A DNA stretch of 64,000 nt. It comes from Amycolatopsis sp. CA-230715. GTDB lineage: Bacteria; Actinomycetota; Actinomycetes; Mycobacteriales; Pseudonocardiaceae. The notes below the pieces were generated by a model that had not been told where the DNA came from, did no database searches, and saw only the letters and a list, made by a program, of their open reading frames with translations. How positions within the stretch are numbered: the stretch's first letter is position 1; each line of letters begins with the position of its first letter. The stretch lies in the NCBI RefSeq assembly GCF_018736145.1, contig NZ_CP059997.1:5827501-5891500 (forward strand), given 5' to 3'. This document shows positions 8,536-16,150 of this stretch, in pieces. Position numbers and translations under genes: made by a program.

Positions 8536-9279
8536 CTAGAAGGTGGCCGGACGGGCTGATTTCCACGCCGCTTCGAAGCTCTCGGAGTACGTTTCGAACA
8601 GGGTCCCTGCCGAGAGCTTGCGCAAGTGCAGCGCGGGAGCGTGAGCGCCTTGGATGCCGTAGATGTGGGTGTTGATGATCATCTCGTTGTCAAGACGAAA
8701 GATCGAGTTGTAGAGCGTGGTGTTGTGGAATCGCATCTCGATGCCGTCCACACCGACGAGCGGACGGTAGTAAGCCAGTGCGTTTCGGATGCGGGCCGCC
8801 AGCGTGCCTTCGCCGAGTTGCTCCTCTGCGCTGCGCAAGGCCACGCTGTTGTCTTCGGGATCGCCGAACGCGAGACGGATGACCGCGCCGTTGGCAGCCT
8901 TGTGCAACAGGTCCTTTACGAAGCGCGGGCGTTCCACCAGGAACAATGCTGCATGGACCAGGATCTCGATGGTTTGGTCAGCGTTCTTGATAAGCCTGTC
9001 CCACAGCTCAGCCGGGATGATGTTGCGGTGCGGGAACACGTTGACCACCTCGGCCGCCGCGATCTCGGCCTTGCGTTCCGCAGCCATCGCCTGCGGCCAA
9101 AGGTAGCACTCCGGCTCCCGAGCCAGAGCAGCCAGCTTGTGTCGGTGCTTCGGATAAGGCGTGCGCCCCTTGGTGATCCAGCGCTCGACGGTTTTCGGGT
9201 CTACCTCGACGGCGATAGCTACCTGCTCCGGATCGAGACCGTTGCGCAGCAAAGCATCTCGTAGCCGTTCGTTCGGCAT
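8536..9279 (-). CDS. XRE-type HTH protein with C-terminal DUF5919-like domain
   Basis: The 247-residue protein opens with a helix-turn-helix (LRDALLRNGLDPEQVAIAVEVDPKTVERWI, residues 6-35). A conserved alpha/beta region follows (ELWDRLIKNADQTIEILVHAALFLVE; GAVIRLAFGDPEDNSVALR; MRFHNTTLYNSIFRLDNEMIINTHIYG). The second half resembles the DUF5919/phospholipase-D-like fold found in actinobacterial XRE regulators. ATG 9279 is preceded by GGGGGAG. It heads a two-gene unit with the Nudix gene and is divergent from a small conserved gene at 9388. Regulatory function is inferred. Confidence 0.8.
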   Translation of the reverse strand: MPNERLRDALLRNGLDPEQVAIAVEVDPKTVERWITKGRTPYPKHRHKLAALAREPECYLWPQAMAAERKAEIAAAEVVNVFPHRNIIPAELWDRLIKNADQTIEILVHAALFLVERPRFVKDLLHKAANGAVIRLAFGDPEDNSVALRSAEEQLGEGTLAARIRNALAYYRPLVGVDGIEMRFHNTTLYNSIFRLDNEMIINTHIYGIQGAHAPALHLRKLSAGTLFETYSESFEAAWKSARPATF

Positions 9280-9387
9280 GCCCACTCCCCCGCAGGACCT
9301 GTTGGGACATCTCAGCGTAGTGCGGACGTCTGTAAAAGTCCTGCCGTGTGGTGCTCGCGTCCGGGTGAACGGGAAATGCTGCTGTTC

Positions 9388-9762
9388 ATGACGGTAACAC
9401 TGGAATCGGTTCATGTTTGGGAGTCGGCGTACCGGAATTACATGGCATTGGTCGGCTCAGCGAGCCGAACGGGACGGTCGCCTCACGCAGATGAGATCGC
9501 GGCCGCCTCCGCAGCGGTGGCGGCCGCTTGGCGGGTGCTGAAGTCGGATGGTTTCCATCCGTGGTGGCTTACCGCGGCGATCAACGCGGCGGTACAAGCC
9601 TTCGACGCACAGGCGCGGGATTGGCACACCCACGCAGAGGATCTGTTGGTAGGAGGGGGAGTTGGCGTTCAACGCGCAGTGGAAGCCGGGCCGGGAGACC
9701 GCAGCGGGAGTGCAGACGGTTGGTTCGGAGCTGCCCGCACGGCAGCAGGAAACCCGAGGTAG
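9388..9762 (+). CDS. Small actinobacterial protein with a HPWWLTAAINAAVQAFD motif
   Basis: The 124-residue product has a helical N-terminal half with AAAWRVLKSDGFHPWWL and AAINAAVQAFDAQARDW near 50-85, a pattern seen in short actinobacterial proteins next to XRE regulators. The last 30 residues are Gly/Ser-rich and look disordered. Function is unknown. ATG 9388 follows GCTGTTC, with no strong Shine-Dalgarno. It is divergent from the XRE/Nudix pair, so the three may form one locus. Confidence 0.6.
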   Translation: MTVTLESVHVWESAYRNYMALVGSASRTGRSPHADEIAAASAAVAAAWRVLKSDGFHPWWLTAAINAAVQAFDAQARDWHTHAEDLLVGGGVGVQRAVEAGPGDRSGSADGWFGAARTAAGNPR

Positions 9763-9768
9763 CGGCGA

Positions 9769-9888
9769 GTGAAAGTCAAGACACCCGGCTGGTCGAAACT
9801 CACGATCCGACGTTGCCAGCGATGTGGACGCACGGGACCGGCGCTCGGCCGCCGACCTCGGATTTGCCGGTCTTGCTTGACTCGCACG
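9769..9888 (+). CDS. Possible small zinc-ribbon protein (3' end unclear)
   Basis: From GTG 9769 the frame reads VKVKTPGWSKLTIRR then CQRCGRTGPALGRRPRICRSC, a CxxC-X14-CxxC zinc-ribbon pattern. It starts 6 nt after the previous stop, as if in an operon. No stop closes it: the same frame runs on into the MFS gene at 10051, and the sequence after about residue 40 no longer looks protein-like. The gene may be frameshifted near 9890, where the +1 frame stops at 9904. I list only the part that looks coding. Confidence 0.35.
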
Positions 9889-9914
9889 GCCGTTTACCGG
9901 TTGAGTATTCCTCC

Positions 9915-9944
9915 CTTGACCTCTAGTTATCTAGAGATATCAAG
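9915..9944 (+). promoter_or_regulatory. Promoter with palindromic operator for the MFS efflux gene
   Basis: CTCTAG-TTAT-CTAGAG (9921-9936) is a perfect dyad flanked by CTTGA (9915) and TCAAG (9940), extending the symmetry. It overlaps a TTGACC -35 (9916-9921) and a TATCAA -10 (9938-9943) at 16-bp spacing. This is the expected layout for a MarR- or TetR-type repressor site. No such regulator gene is adjacent. Confidence 0.55.
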
Positions 9945-10003
9945 CTTGCTGTGCACGCGTCGCGAAGCAAGGTCAAATCGTGTTCCAGCCTGGGGAGGCA
10001 ACA

Positions 10004-10054
10004 ATGCACAGCACCACGAGCGCGGTCGTACGGGGACGGGGTGCGGGGCGGTGA
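10004..10054 (+). CDS. Short leader ORF overlapping the MFS start (16 codons)
   Basis: ATG 10004 has an excellent GGGAGG Shine-Dalgarno 6 nt upstream, yet the frame (MHSTTSAVVRGRGAGR) stops after 16 codons. The TGA overlaps the GTG of the MFS gene as GTGA (10051-10054). Either it is a translational-coupling leader, or it is the true N-terminus of the MFS protein cut off by a frameshift. The second view is possible because the MFS gene also carries an in-frame amber codon. Confidence 0.5.
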   Translation: MHSTTSAVVRGRGAGR

Positions 10055-11469
10055 GGAAGTCCTTTGCCTTGGTGTTGCTGGCTTCCGCGCAGTTCATGCT
10101 CGTGGTCGACAGCTCGATCGTGAACATCGCGCTGTCTTCCATCCAGGCCGACCTCAAGATGTCCCCCGGCGAGCTTTCCTGGGTCGTCAACGCCTACGTT
10201 CTCGTGTTCGGCGGGTTCCTGCTCCTCGGCGGGCGGCTGGGTGACCTGATCGGACGGCGCCGGATGTTCGTCGTCGGGCTCGCGCTGTTCACCGGCGCCT
10301 CGTTGCTCGGCGGATTCGCCCAGAACTCGGTATGGCTCTACGGCGCACGCGCGGTGCAGGGCTTGGGCGCGGCGATCACTTCTCCCGCGGCGCTTTCCTT
10401 GCTCACGACCACGTTCGCCGAGGGAAAGGAGCGCAACAAGGCGCTCGGCGTCTAGGGTGCCGCGGTCGGCGCCGGTGGTGCGTGCGGAGTGCTGCTCGGC
10501 GGTGTGCTGACCAGTTGGCTCGGCTGGGAGTGGGTGTTGTTCATCAACGTCCCGGTCGGCGCGGTCGCGATCGCGCTGGCCCCGAAACTGCTGCGGGAAA
10601 GCGTCGCCGAAGACACCAAGGGGCTCGATATTCCGGGTGCGCTGTCGATCACCGCGAGCATGATCCTGCTGGTGTGGGGACTCGTCGGCGCGGAAGCCGC
10701 CGGGTGGACCTCGGCCGGGACCATCGTCAAGCTCGCGCTGGCCGCCGCGCTGTTCGCCCTGTTCATGGTGATCGAGGGAAAGGTCGCGAACCCGCTCGTT
10801 CCGTTCGCCGTCTTCCGCAACCGCGCGGTGAGTTTGGCGAACACGCTCAACGTGCTGCTGAGCATGACGCTGCTCGGGATGTTCTTCTTCATCGCGATGT
10901 ACCTGCAGGAAATACTGTCCTACAGTGCACTCGTCGCGGGCCTGGCCTACCTCCCGCTCACCGTGAGCATCGTCGTCGTGTCCCAGCTCGGCGGGAAACT
11001 GGCCGACCGGGTGGGGCCGAAGAACCTGGCCGTCATCGGGCTGGCGTCGCTGACCGCGGGCCTCGGCTGGTTCAGCACCGTACGAGCCGACGGCAGCTAC
11101 GTGGTCGACGTGCTCGGCCCGTCGATCCTGTGCGGCGCGGGCATGGGCCTGTCCCTGGTCGCGGTGACCGTCTCGGCGATGTCGGGCACCCGTCCGCAAG
11201 ACGCCGGGCTGGCGTCGGGGCTGATCACCACCACCCAGCAGATCGGTGGCGCGCTCGGCCTCGCGGTCATCGCGGCGGTCGCCTCGGCGACCACGGCCGG
11301 GTTCGGTCCTGGCGCGGAGCACGATCCGCGTCATCTCACCGAAGGGTTCCAGGCCGGGTTCCGGCTGGCCGCGTTCGTCGCCTTGGCCGCGGTCGTGTTC
11401 GCGGTTTTCGTGTTGCGCTCGCCTCGGGCCACGTCGAAGCCCGAGCGGGATGAAGTGCCCGCGGAGTAG
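10051..11469 (+). pseudogene. DHA2-type MFS multidrug transporter interrupted by an in-frame TAG
   Basis: Translation from GTG 10051 gives a typical 14-TM DHA2 exporter (SFALVLLASAQFMLVVDSS, GGRLGDLIGRRRMF, VQGLGAAITSPAALSLL). At 10453-10455 the codon is TAG, then the same frame continues with full family similarity to 11469 (GAAVGAGGACGVLLGG ... RSPRATSKPERDEVPAE). Related proteins usually have Trp here (ALGVWGA), so one TGG-to-TAG change explains it. The product would be truncated to about 134 residues. Decay, sequencing error and stop readthrough are all possible. The short ORF with the better ribosome site overlaps its start. Confidence 0.75.
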
Positions 11470-11495
11470 GGTCGCGTTAGGACATTGGGGGAGCG

Positions 11496-11960
11496 ATGGA
11501 CATTTCGCGGGTGCAACAGCACTTCGAGGCGACCTGGCGGGAGCCCGTGCAGGTCACCGGTTTGAAGCGGGTGACGGTCGGGACCAGGCGGGATCGGCGG
11601 CGCGAGCGCGAAGGCGGGTCGCTTGGCTGCGTCGGGGAGGTCTTCGCCGAGATATTCGCGAACCTCGCTTGGCCCTTCCTGGCGCTGGGGAGCCTGGCGA
11701 GGCGGCTCAAGCGGTTCGAACCCAGGAGGCACGCGGCGATTCCCAGCGGTCCGGCTTCCGGTGAGGCCTACCGGGTGGCGGAGGTGCTCAAGCGGAACCC
11801 CGGCGATCTCGTGATCGTTCGAGGGCGGACGCGGCTCGCCATCGCCACGCCGGAAACTCCACTGTGGACGAGCCAGGGAAATGACCGTCCACAGTGGAGT
11901 CCCGAACCGGTGAGCCTGTATTGGGAAGACGGCTCGATGCTGCTGTTCCGCGTCAGTTGA
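11496..11960 (+). CDS. Hypothetical protein with an amphipathic/hydrophobic middle
   Basis: The 154-residue product is not recognised. It has a basic stretch at 30-40 (RRDRRREREG), a hydrophobic segment EVFAEIFANLAWPFLALGSLA at 48-68 that could sit in or on the membrane, and a C-terminal half with beta-strand character (DLVIVRGRTRLAIATPETPLW, SLYWEDGSMLLFRVS). ATG 11496 follows GGGGGAGCG. Its stop overlaps the convergent LCP gene by 8 bp. Two copies of the TCCACWGTGGA motif lie inside it at 11858 and 11888. Confidence 0.6.
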   Translation: MDISRVQQHFEATWREPVQVTGLKRVTVGTRRDRRREREGGSLGCVGEVFAEIFANLAWPFLALGSLARRLKRFEPRRHAAIPSGPASGEAYRVAEVLKRNPGDLVIVRGRTRLAIATPETPLWTSQGNDRPQWSPEPVSLYWEDGSMLLFRVS

Positions 11961-13011
11961 CGCAGGTCGCGCCGCCGGGGGCCGGCGCGGTGCCGGACCC
12001 GAACTGGTCTTGGACGAAGGAACGCACCTTCGCCGGGTCGACTCCGATCGCCGGTCCCGCGTTCGCGGGCGGATCGGTGACCGGCACCGTCCCGAGACGA
12101 AGCGCGTCGGGACGGAGCTTGAGCAGCTGGCCCGCGAGGTCGAGCAGGTTCCACCCCTGATCGGTGCGCACCTTGTCGCGCGCGGTGGTCAGCAGGGCGG
12201 TGAGGGTTTGCTCGCGAGTCGACTCGGGTGCGGTGAGCACCTTGTTCGCCAGCGAGCGCAGGAACGCCTGCAACCGGACGATCCGGTCGAGGTCACCGTT
12301 GGCGAGGCCGTGCCGCTGCCGCACGAACTGCAGCGCCTTGTCGCCGGAGACGGTCTGCTGCCCGACGGGGAACGATATCCCGGTCAGCGGGTCGTGGACG
12401 GCCTGGTTCAGGCAGACCGGGACGCCACCGGCGGCCGTGCTGATTTCGGCGAACGCCGCCATGTCGACCGTGGCGTAGTGGTCGGCGGCGACCCCGGTGA
12501 GGTTCTGCACGGTGGTGGCCACCGCGCGGGCGGCCGCGTCGTCGGCGTCGGCAGGGCTCTTCCCCTTGGCGATTTCGTCCTCGCGGACCTGCGTGTAGAC
12601 GCCGTTCAGCCGCTGCTTGCCGTGACCGGGCACGTCCACCCAGGAGTCCCGCGGGATCGACACGGCGCTCCCGCTGCCGTCCTGGCCGAGATGCGCGAGC
12701 ACGATCGAGTCGGCGCGCGGCGAGCCAGGTCCGGAGTCCAAGCCCATGACCAGGACGTTCTGGTCCTTCGCGGCCGATGCCGCCGGCGCGGCGGGAGCCG
12801 CGTCCTGGCGGTCCAGCAGCTGGGGCACGACGATTCCAGCCGCGGCGACCACCACGACGGCCGCGGCCGTGGCGATGACGGGGGCGCGGTAGCGGCGAGG
12901 CGCGCGCGGGCCGTGGGACAACCGGGCGAGCACCACGCCGGGGTCGACGGCCCGGTCGGCCTCTTCGGTCAGGGCCTCGCGGATGAGGGCTTCGGTCCGA
13001 TCGGGGTTCAT
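11953..13011 (-). CDS. LytR-CpsA-Psr (LCP) family cell-wall polymer ligase
   Basis: The 352-residue protein has a cytoplasmic N-terminus, one TM helix (VIATAAAVVVVAAAGIVVPQLL, about 45-66) and an extracellular LCP domain: NVLVMGLDSGPGSPRADSIVL, SIPRDSWVDVPG, LNGVYTQ, and the arginine-rich ALQFVRQRHGLANGDLDR. LCP enzymes move anionic glycopolymers from lipid carriers to peptidoglycan. ATG 13011 is preferred over 13017 because AGGAGG is 7 nt away and ATG overlaps the sigma-factor stop as ATGA. The N-terminal 30 residues resemble the leader that follows SigE-family sigma factors, so this is a sigma-coupled membrane protein. Confidence 0.88.
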   Translation of the reverse strand: MNPDRTEALIREALTEEADRAVDPGVVLARLSHGPRAPRRYRAPVIATAAAVVVVAAAGIVVPQLLDRQDAAPAAPAASAAKDQNVLVMGLDSGPGSPRADSIVLAHLGQDGSGSAVSIPRDSWVDVPGHGKQRLNGVYTQVREDEIAKGKSPADADDAAARAVATTVQNLTGVAADHYATVDMAAFAEISTAAGGVPVCLNQAVHDPLTGISFPVGQQTVSGDKALQFVRQRHGLANGDLDRIVRLQAFLRSLANKVLTAPESTREQTLTALLTTARDKVRTDQGWNLLDLAGQLLKLRPDALRLGTVPVTDPPANAGPAIGVDPAKVRSFVQDQFGSGTAPAPGGATCVN

Positions 13012-13520
13012 GCCCATGCCTCCTTGGCCGTGGATGCCGCGTACCCGGCGGAGCGGAGCGTGCTCAACGCGCGGGAAAGATGACTGCGCACGGTGCTTTC
13101 GCCGCACCCGAGGACCTCGGCGATCTCCTGGTCGGTGCGATCCTCGTAGTAGCGCAGCAGGATCGCGGCCCGCTGCTTGCGCGGCAGCATCGCGATCCGG
13201 GCCCGCATCGCGGTCCGCTCGGCGTGCGCGCCCGCCACGTCACTGGTTGGCGCGGCGATGGCGTTGAGGGTGTGGTGTTCGGACGAAATCTCCTTCGCCG
13301 CGCGTCGCCGTCGCCAGGACAGGTACTCGTTGGTGACCATGCGTCGCACGTACAGCTCGGGCGACCGCATCGACTCGATGCGCGCCCACCGCGGCTGCGC
13401 CCGCAGCAGCACCTCCTGCACGATGTCCTGCGCCAGATGCGGATCGCAGGTCAACGCGGTCGCGTACCGCAGCAGCCGGTCGAGCCGTTCGGCGACGAAC
13501 AGGTCGAAACCTTCGTGCAC
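13008..13520 (-). CDS. ECF sigma factor, SigE-like family
   Basis: The 170-residue protein has region 2 (LLRYATALTCDPHLAQDIVQEVLLRA, 16-41, and YVRRMVTNEYLSWRRRR) and region 4 (MLPRKQRAAILLRYYEDRTDQEIAEVLGCGESTVRSHLSRAL). This is the short ECF form common in actinomycetes. GTG 13520 follows GGGAGGGAGC. It is translationally coupled to the LCP gene (ATGA overlap), suggesting it directs transcription of cell-envelope genes. No classical zinc anti-sigma factor (HxxxCxxC) is seen here. Confidence 0.92.
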   Translation of the reverse strand: MHEGFDLFVAERLDRLLRYATALTCDPHLAQDIVQEVLLRAQPRWARIESMRSPELYVRRMVTNEYLSWRRRRAAKEISSEHHTLNAIAAPTSDVAGAHAERTAMRARIAMLPRKQRAAILLRYYEDRTDQEIAEVLGCGESTVRSHLSRALSTLRSAGYAASTAKEAWA

Positions 13521-13606
13521 CAGCGCTCCCTCCCATACCTCCGGTGATCGTTACCTATGACCAACGCGATGGGCGGGGCGAAATGTTGAGCGGCGCGCGA
13601 AAAAAC

Positions 13607-14287
13607 TCAGCCGGGATACATCGCGAGCCAGATCGCGATGTAGTGGCACGCCGCGGCCAGCACGGTGCAGGCGTGGAAGTACTCGTGGTAGCCGAAGGTC
13701 TCCGGGAAGTGGTTCGGCCAGCGGGTGGCGTAGAAGACCGAGCCCGCGGTGTAGAACAGGCCGCCGACCAGCAGGAGCACGAGCGCGGCGACGCCGGCGT
13801 GGGTGAGCAGTTCGGGCAGCACGAACACGGCGACCCAGCCGAGCGCGATGTAGATCGGCACGCCGAGCCAGCGCGGCGCGTGCGGCCACAGGAGCTTCAG
13901 CGCGACGCCCGCGACGGCGCCGCCCCAGACCACGCCGAGCACGATGTACCCGGTCGGCTGCGACATCGCCAGCAGCGTGAACGGGGTGTAGGTGCCCGCG
14001 ATGAACAGGAAGATCATCGAGTGGTCGGCGCGCTTCATCCACTTGTACGCCTTGGGGCTCCACAGGCGGCGGTGGTAGAGCGCGCTCACGCCGAACAGGC
14101 CGAGCACGGTCAGCCCGTAGACCGAGGTCGCCAGCGCGGCGGTGCCGGAGACGGTCGACGCGGCCAGCGAGATCAGCGCGGCGGCCGCGGCCACCGAGCC
14201 GAAGAAGGACCAGAAGTGGATGTGCCCGCGCAGCCGGGGACGAGTGTCGACCACGGGCGAGGACGGGGGCTCGGTCGCTACGCTCAC
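13607..14287 (-). CDS. Hemolysin III / PAQR-family membrane protein
   Basis: The 226-residue product has about seven TM helices and the family's conserved points: GVSALYHRRLW (Ser/His), KRADHSMIFLFIAGTYTP, and the C-terminal HEYFHACTVLAAACHYIAI with His residues that bind metal in this superfamily. GTG 14287 is chosen since the sequence before it is not protein-like. It is divergent from the cis-prenyltransferase gene, the same neighbours as Rv1085c/Rv1086 in M. tuberculosis. The cellular activity of bacterial members is unsettled. Confidence 0.88.
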   Translation of the reverse strand: MSVATEPPSSPVVDTRPRLRGHIHFWSFFGSVAAAAALISLAASTVSGTAALATSVYGLTVLGLFGVSALYHRRLWSPKAYKWMKRADHSMIFLFIAGTYTPFTLLAMSQPTGYIVLGVVWGGAVAGVALKLLWPHAPRWLGVPIYIALGWVAVFVLPELLTHAGVAALVLLLVGGLFYTAGSVFYATRWPNHFPETFGYHEYFHACTVLAAACHYIAIWLAMYPG

Positions 14288-14372
14288 GTGCTTCAGGCTA
14301 CGGGACCGTAGGCCTTCTGCCACCCCCGTGGTGCGGCACATCGCTTCGCGGAGGTGCGTAGGCTCCTCCTTC

Positions 14373-15149
14373 GTGAGCGTTCGGTCCTTTCTCTCAGACG
14401 TCGTCTACAGCATCTACAGCCGCAGGCTGATCCAGCAGGCCAAGGGCAAGCACCCTCGGCACGTCGCGGTCATCCTGGACGGGAACCGCAGGTGGGCGCG
14501 GGAAGCCGGGTTCACCGACGTCGCCGACGGGCACCTGATCGGCGCGAAGAAGATCGCGGACTTCCTCAGCTGGTGCCGCGAGGCCGACGTCGAAGTCGTC
14601 ACACTGTGGCTGCTGTCCACGGACAATCTCGGCCGGGCGTCCGAAGAGGTCACCGCGCTGCTGAAGATCATTCCGGACGTGGTGGACGAACTGTCCGGAC
14701 CGGACACCCCGTGGCGGCTGCGCATCGTCGGCGCGCTGGACCTGCTGCCGTCGGAACCGGCGAAGCGGCTCGCCGAGGCGGCGGCCAGGACGGACGGGCG
14801 CACCGGGATGGAGGTCAACATCGCGGTCGGCTACGGCGGGCGGCAGGAGATCGCGGACGCGGTCAAGAAGCTCCTCCGGCAGCACGCCGACGAGGGCACT
14901 TCGATCCTGGAGCTGGCGAAGATCCTGGACGTCGACCATATTTCCGAACACATGTACACCTCGGGCCAGCCGGACCCGGATTTGATTATCCGGACCTCGG
15001 GTGAACAGCGGTTGTCCGGTTTCCTGCTGTGGCAGTCGGCGCATTCGGAGTTCTGGTTCAACGAGGCTTATTGGCCCGCATTCCGCAGGGTGGACTTTCT
15101 CCGCGCCCTTCGCGACTATGCGACAAGGCATCGCCGTCTCGGCCGTTGA
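14373..15149 (+). CDS. Isoprenyl transferase (cis-prenyltransferase, Z-FPP/UPP synthase family)
   Basis: The 258-residue enzyme has the family's catalytic start HVAVILDGNRRWARE (Asp binds the Mg-diphosphate), WLLSTDNLGRASEEV, and the C-terminal IRTSGEQRLSGFLLWQSAHSEF substrate region. It condenses IPP onto an allylic diphosphate to build cis-polyprenyl diphosphates used as cell-wall lipid carriers. By synteny with Rv1086 it may be the short-chain (Z,E-FPP) type. GTG 14373 lies 9 nt after TAGGCT, suggesting a leaderless or near-leaderless transcript. Confidence 0.9.
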   Translation: MSVRSFLSDVVYSIYSRRLIQQAKGKHPRHVAVILDGNRRWAREAGFTDVADGHLIGAKKIADFLSWCREADVEVVTLWLLSTDNLGRASEEVTALLKIIPDVVDELSGPDTPWRLRIVGALDLLPSEPAKRLAEAAARTDGRTGMEVNIAVGYGGRQEIADAVKKLLRQHADEGTSILELAKILDVDHISEHMYTSGQPDPDLIIRTSGEQRLSGFLLWQSAHSEFWFNEAYWPAFRRVDFLRALRDYATRHRRLGR

Positions 15150-15197
15150 ACGGCCTTGTTGTCGACTGACGCTGTTCGGATCGGCACCGGACAGCGC

Positions 15198-15230
15198 GAG
15201 GGCCCGGAATCCAGTGGATTCCGGGCCCTC
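15198..15230. terminator. Perfect 16-bp hairpin between convergent genes
   Basis: GAGGGCCCGGAATCCA and its exact complement are separated by one base. It is placed between the cis-prenyltransferase stop and the convergent small secreted protein. There is no U-tract, as is usual in actinobacteria. It should stop transcription from both sides. Confidence 0.8.
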
Positions 15231-15256
15231 GGCGGTTACCCGCTAGCGCACCGTGC

Positions 15257-15514
15257 TCAGTGGTGGCTCAGCGAGTGGGCGACCAGCGCCGGTGTGGTGG
15301 CGATGCCCGCGTAGGCACCGGCGACCAGCGAGGCGGCGCCGTAGCCGAGCGCGCCGCCACCCTCGATGAACTGGTAGTAGGCGTCGGCGAAGGTGATGTC
15401 GTCACCGTGCGACGCGGGAACGGAGGGGGTCTCCGCCGGAGCAGCGAACGCGGTTCCGCCGATCATCATCATGCCCGCAACCGCCGCTGTCACGAATCCG
15501 GCTTTCTTCAGCAC
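15257..15514 (-). CDS. Small secreted protein
   Basis: The 85-residue precursor starts VLKKAGFVTAAVAGMMMIGG and ends its signal peptide at about TAFA-APAE (residues 23-27). The mature part is about 60 residues, Ala/Gly-rich, with ADAYYQFIEGGGALGYGAAS and a histidine end (HSLSHH). The GTG at 15514 is chosen because AGGAG lies 8 nt upstream. I do not recognise a family function. It stands alone, between a hairpin and a long non-coding stretch. Confidence 0.7.
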   Translation of the reverse strand: MLKKAGFVTAAVAGMMMIGGTAFAAPAETPSVPASHGDDITFADAYYQFIEGGGALGYGAASLVAGAYAGIATTPALVAHSLSHH

Positions 15515-15589
15515 TGCGCACACTCCTAGGTCGAGAATGGGAGAAACTGCCGGTCCGCCGATGTCTCCAGCGGCTGTCCGGCAGATCAC

Positions 15590-15930
15590 AAATTACTCCA
15601 CTTGGCCGAGCCGTGATCGTCCGGTTACCCGATTGTGTGAGTAATACGGCGGCTTATCACTCGGCCTGATTAAGTTCATTTATCCAGTGGGTGCGCACGT
15701 GTTCGAGCCGTGGTAGGGGACAATGAAAATCCTTCGGGTGAACGGGTGAATCCCGTTCGGGTTAGCCTAATCGGCCGCACCGGTCTCGACGGAGTGAAAA
15801 GTGACCCAGGGTGATCATCGACGGCGATCGCACGCTGTGTTGGTATCCCGCGACTAACTGTGAGATGACGAATCGGCGAATCACCTGTGTGGCTGCCTGC
15901 ACGATCGCCGATCCGCAGGTAGCTTCCGAA
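15590..15930. other. Intergenic stretch without a convincing gene
   Basis: The stretch is less GC-rich at 15600-15690 and contains no ORF with protein-like composition. The GTG at 15811 opens an 81-codon frame to 16056, but its residues look random. I see no further feature before the structured leader. Confidence 0.4.
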
Positions 15931-16146
15931 GTGACGGACCACGACCAAGGTGGGCCGTCACGGGAGGCCCTGGTCGTGGCTGTGGTTGAGGGAACGGTGC
16001 AACCGTTCACGAAACGCACGAGGGGGCCGGCACCCGGCCCTCGTGGCCGCGCCTGACGCACCGGCGCCAGGAGAGCGGACCAACCGGGGCAGTGCCCGGC
16101 CCAGCGAGTGCGGGCGTGGTGCCACGCCCACGAGGGAGATGCCGTC
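15931..16146 (+). ncRNA. Candidate structured leader RNA upstream of phoH2
   Basis: A run of strong dyads precedes the PhoH2 start. GTGACGG (15931) pairs with CCGTCAC (15955). CCACGACCA (15939) pairs with TGGTCGTGG (15971). These two stems cross each other, so they form a pseudoknot or exclude one another. Then come GAACGG-TGCAA-CCGTTC (15992), CACGAGGG..CCTCGTG with an inner GCCGG/CCGGC (16017-16045), and GGGCGTGG-TG-CCACGCCC (16112-16129). It matches no Rfam family I can recall. A regulatory leader is inferred from density of stems and position. Confidence 0.4.
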
Positions 16147-16150
16147 GTGA
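15950..16150 (+). CDS. Possible small basic ORF overlapping the phoH2 start
   Basis: A 66-codon frame from GTG 15950 encodes a very arginine-rich peptide (SWLWLRERCNRSRNARGG near the start) and ends in a TGA that overlaps the PhoH2 GTG as GTGA (16147-16150), as in coupled genes. A short antitoxin-like gene, phoAT, has been described just upstream of mycobacterial phoH2. Codons are poor for this genome (TTG, TCA, CGA, AGG), and the same DNA forms stable stems, so it may be non-coding. Confidence 0.25.
   Translation: MGRHGRPWSWLWLRERCNRSRNARGGRHPALVAAPDAPAPGERTNRGSARPSECGRGATPTREMPS

Noticed and set aside
15811..16056. An 81-codon ORF upstream of phoH2
   Set aside because: Composition looks random and it lies within the stem-rich leader; no Shine-Dalgarno or overlap supports it.
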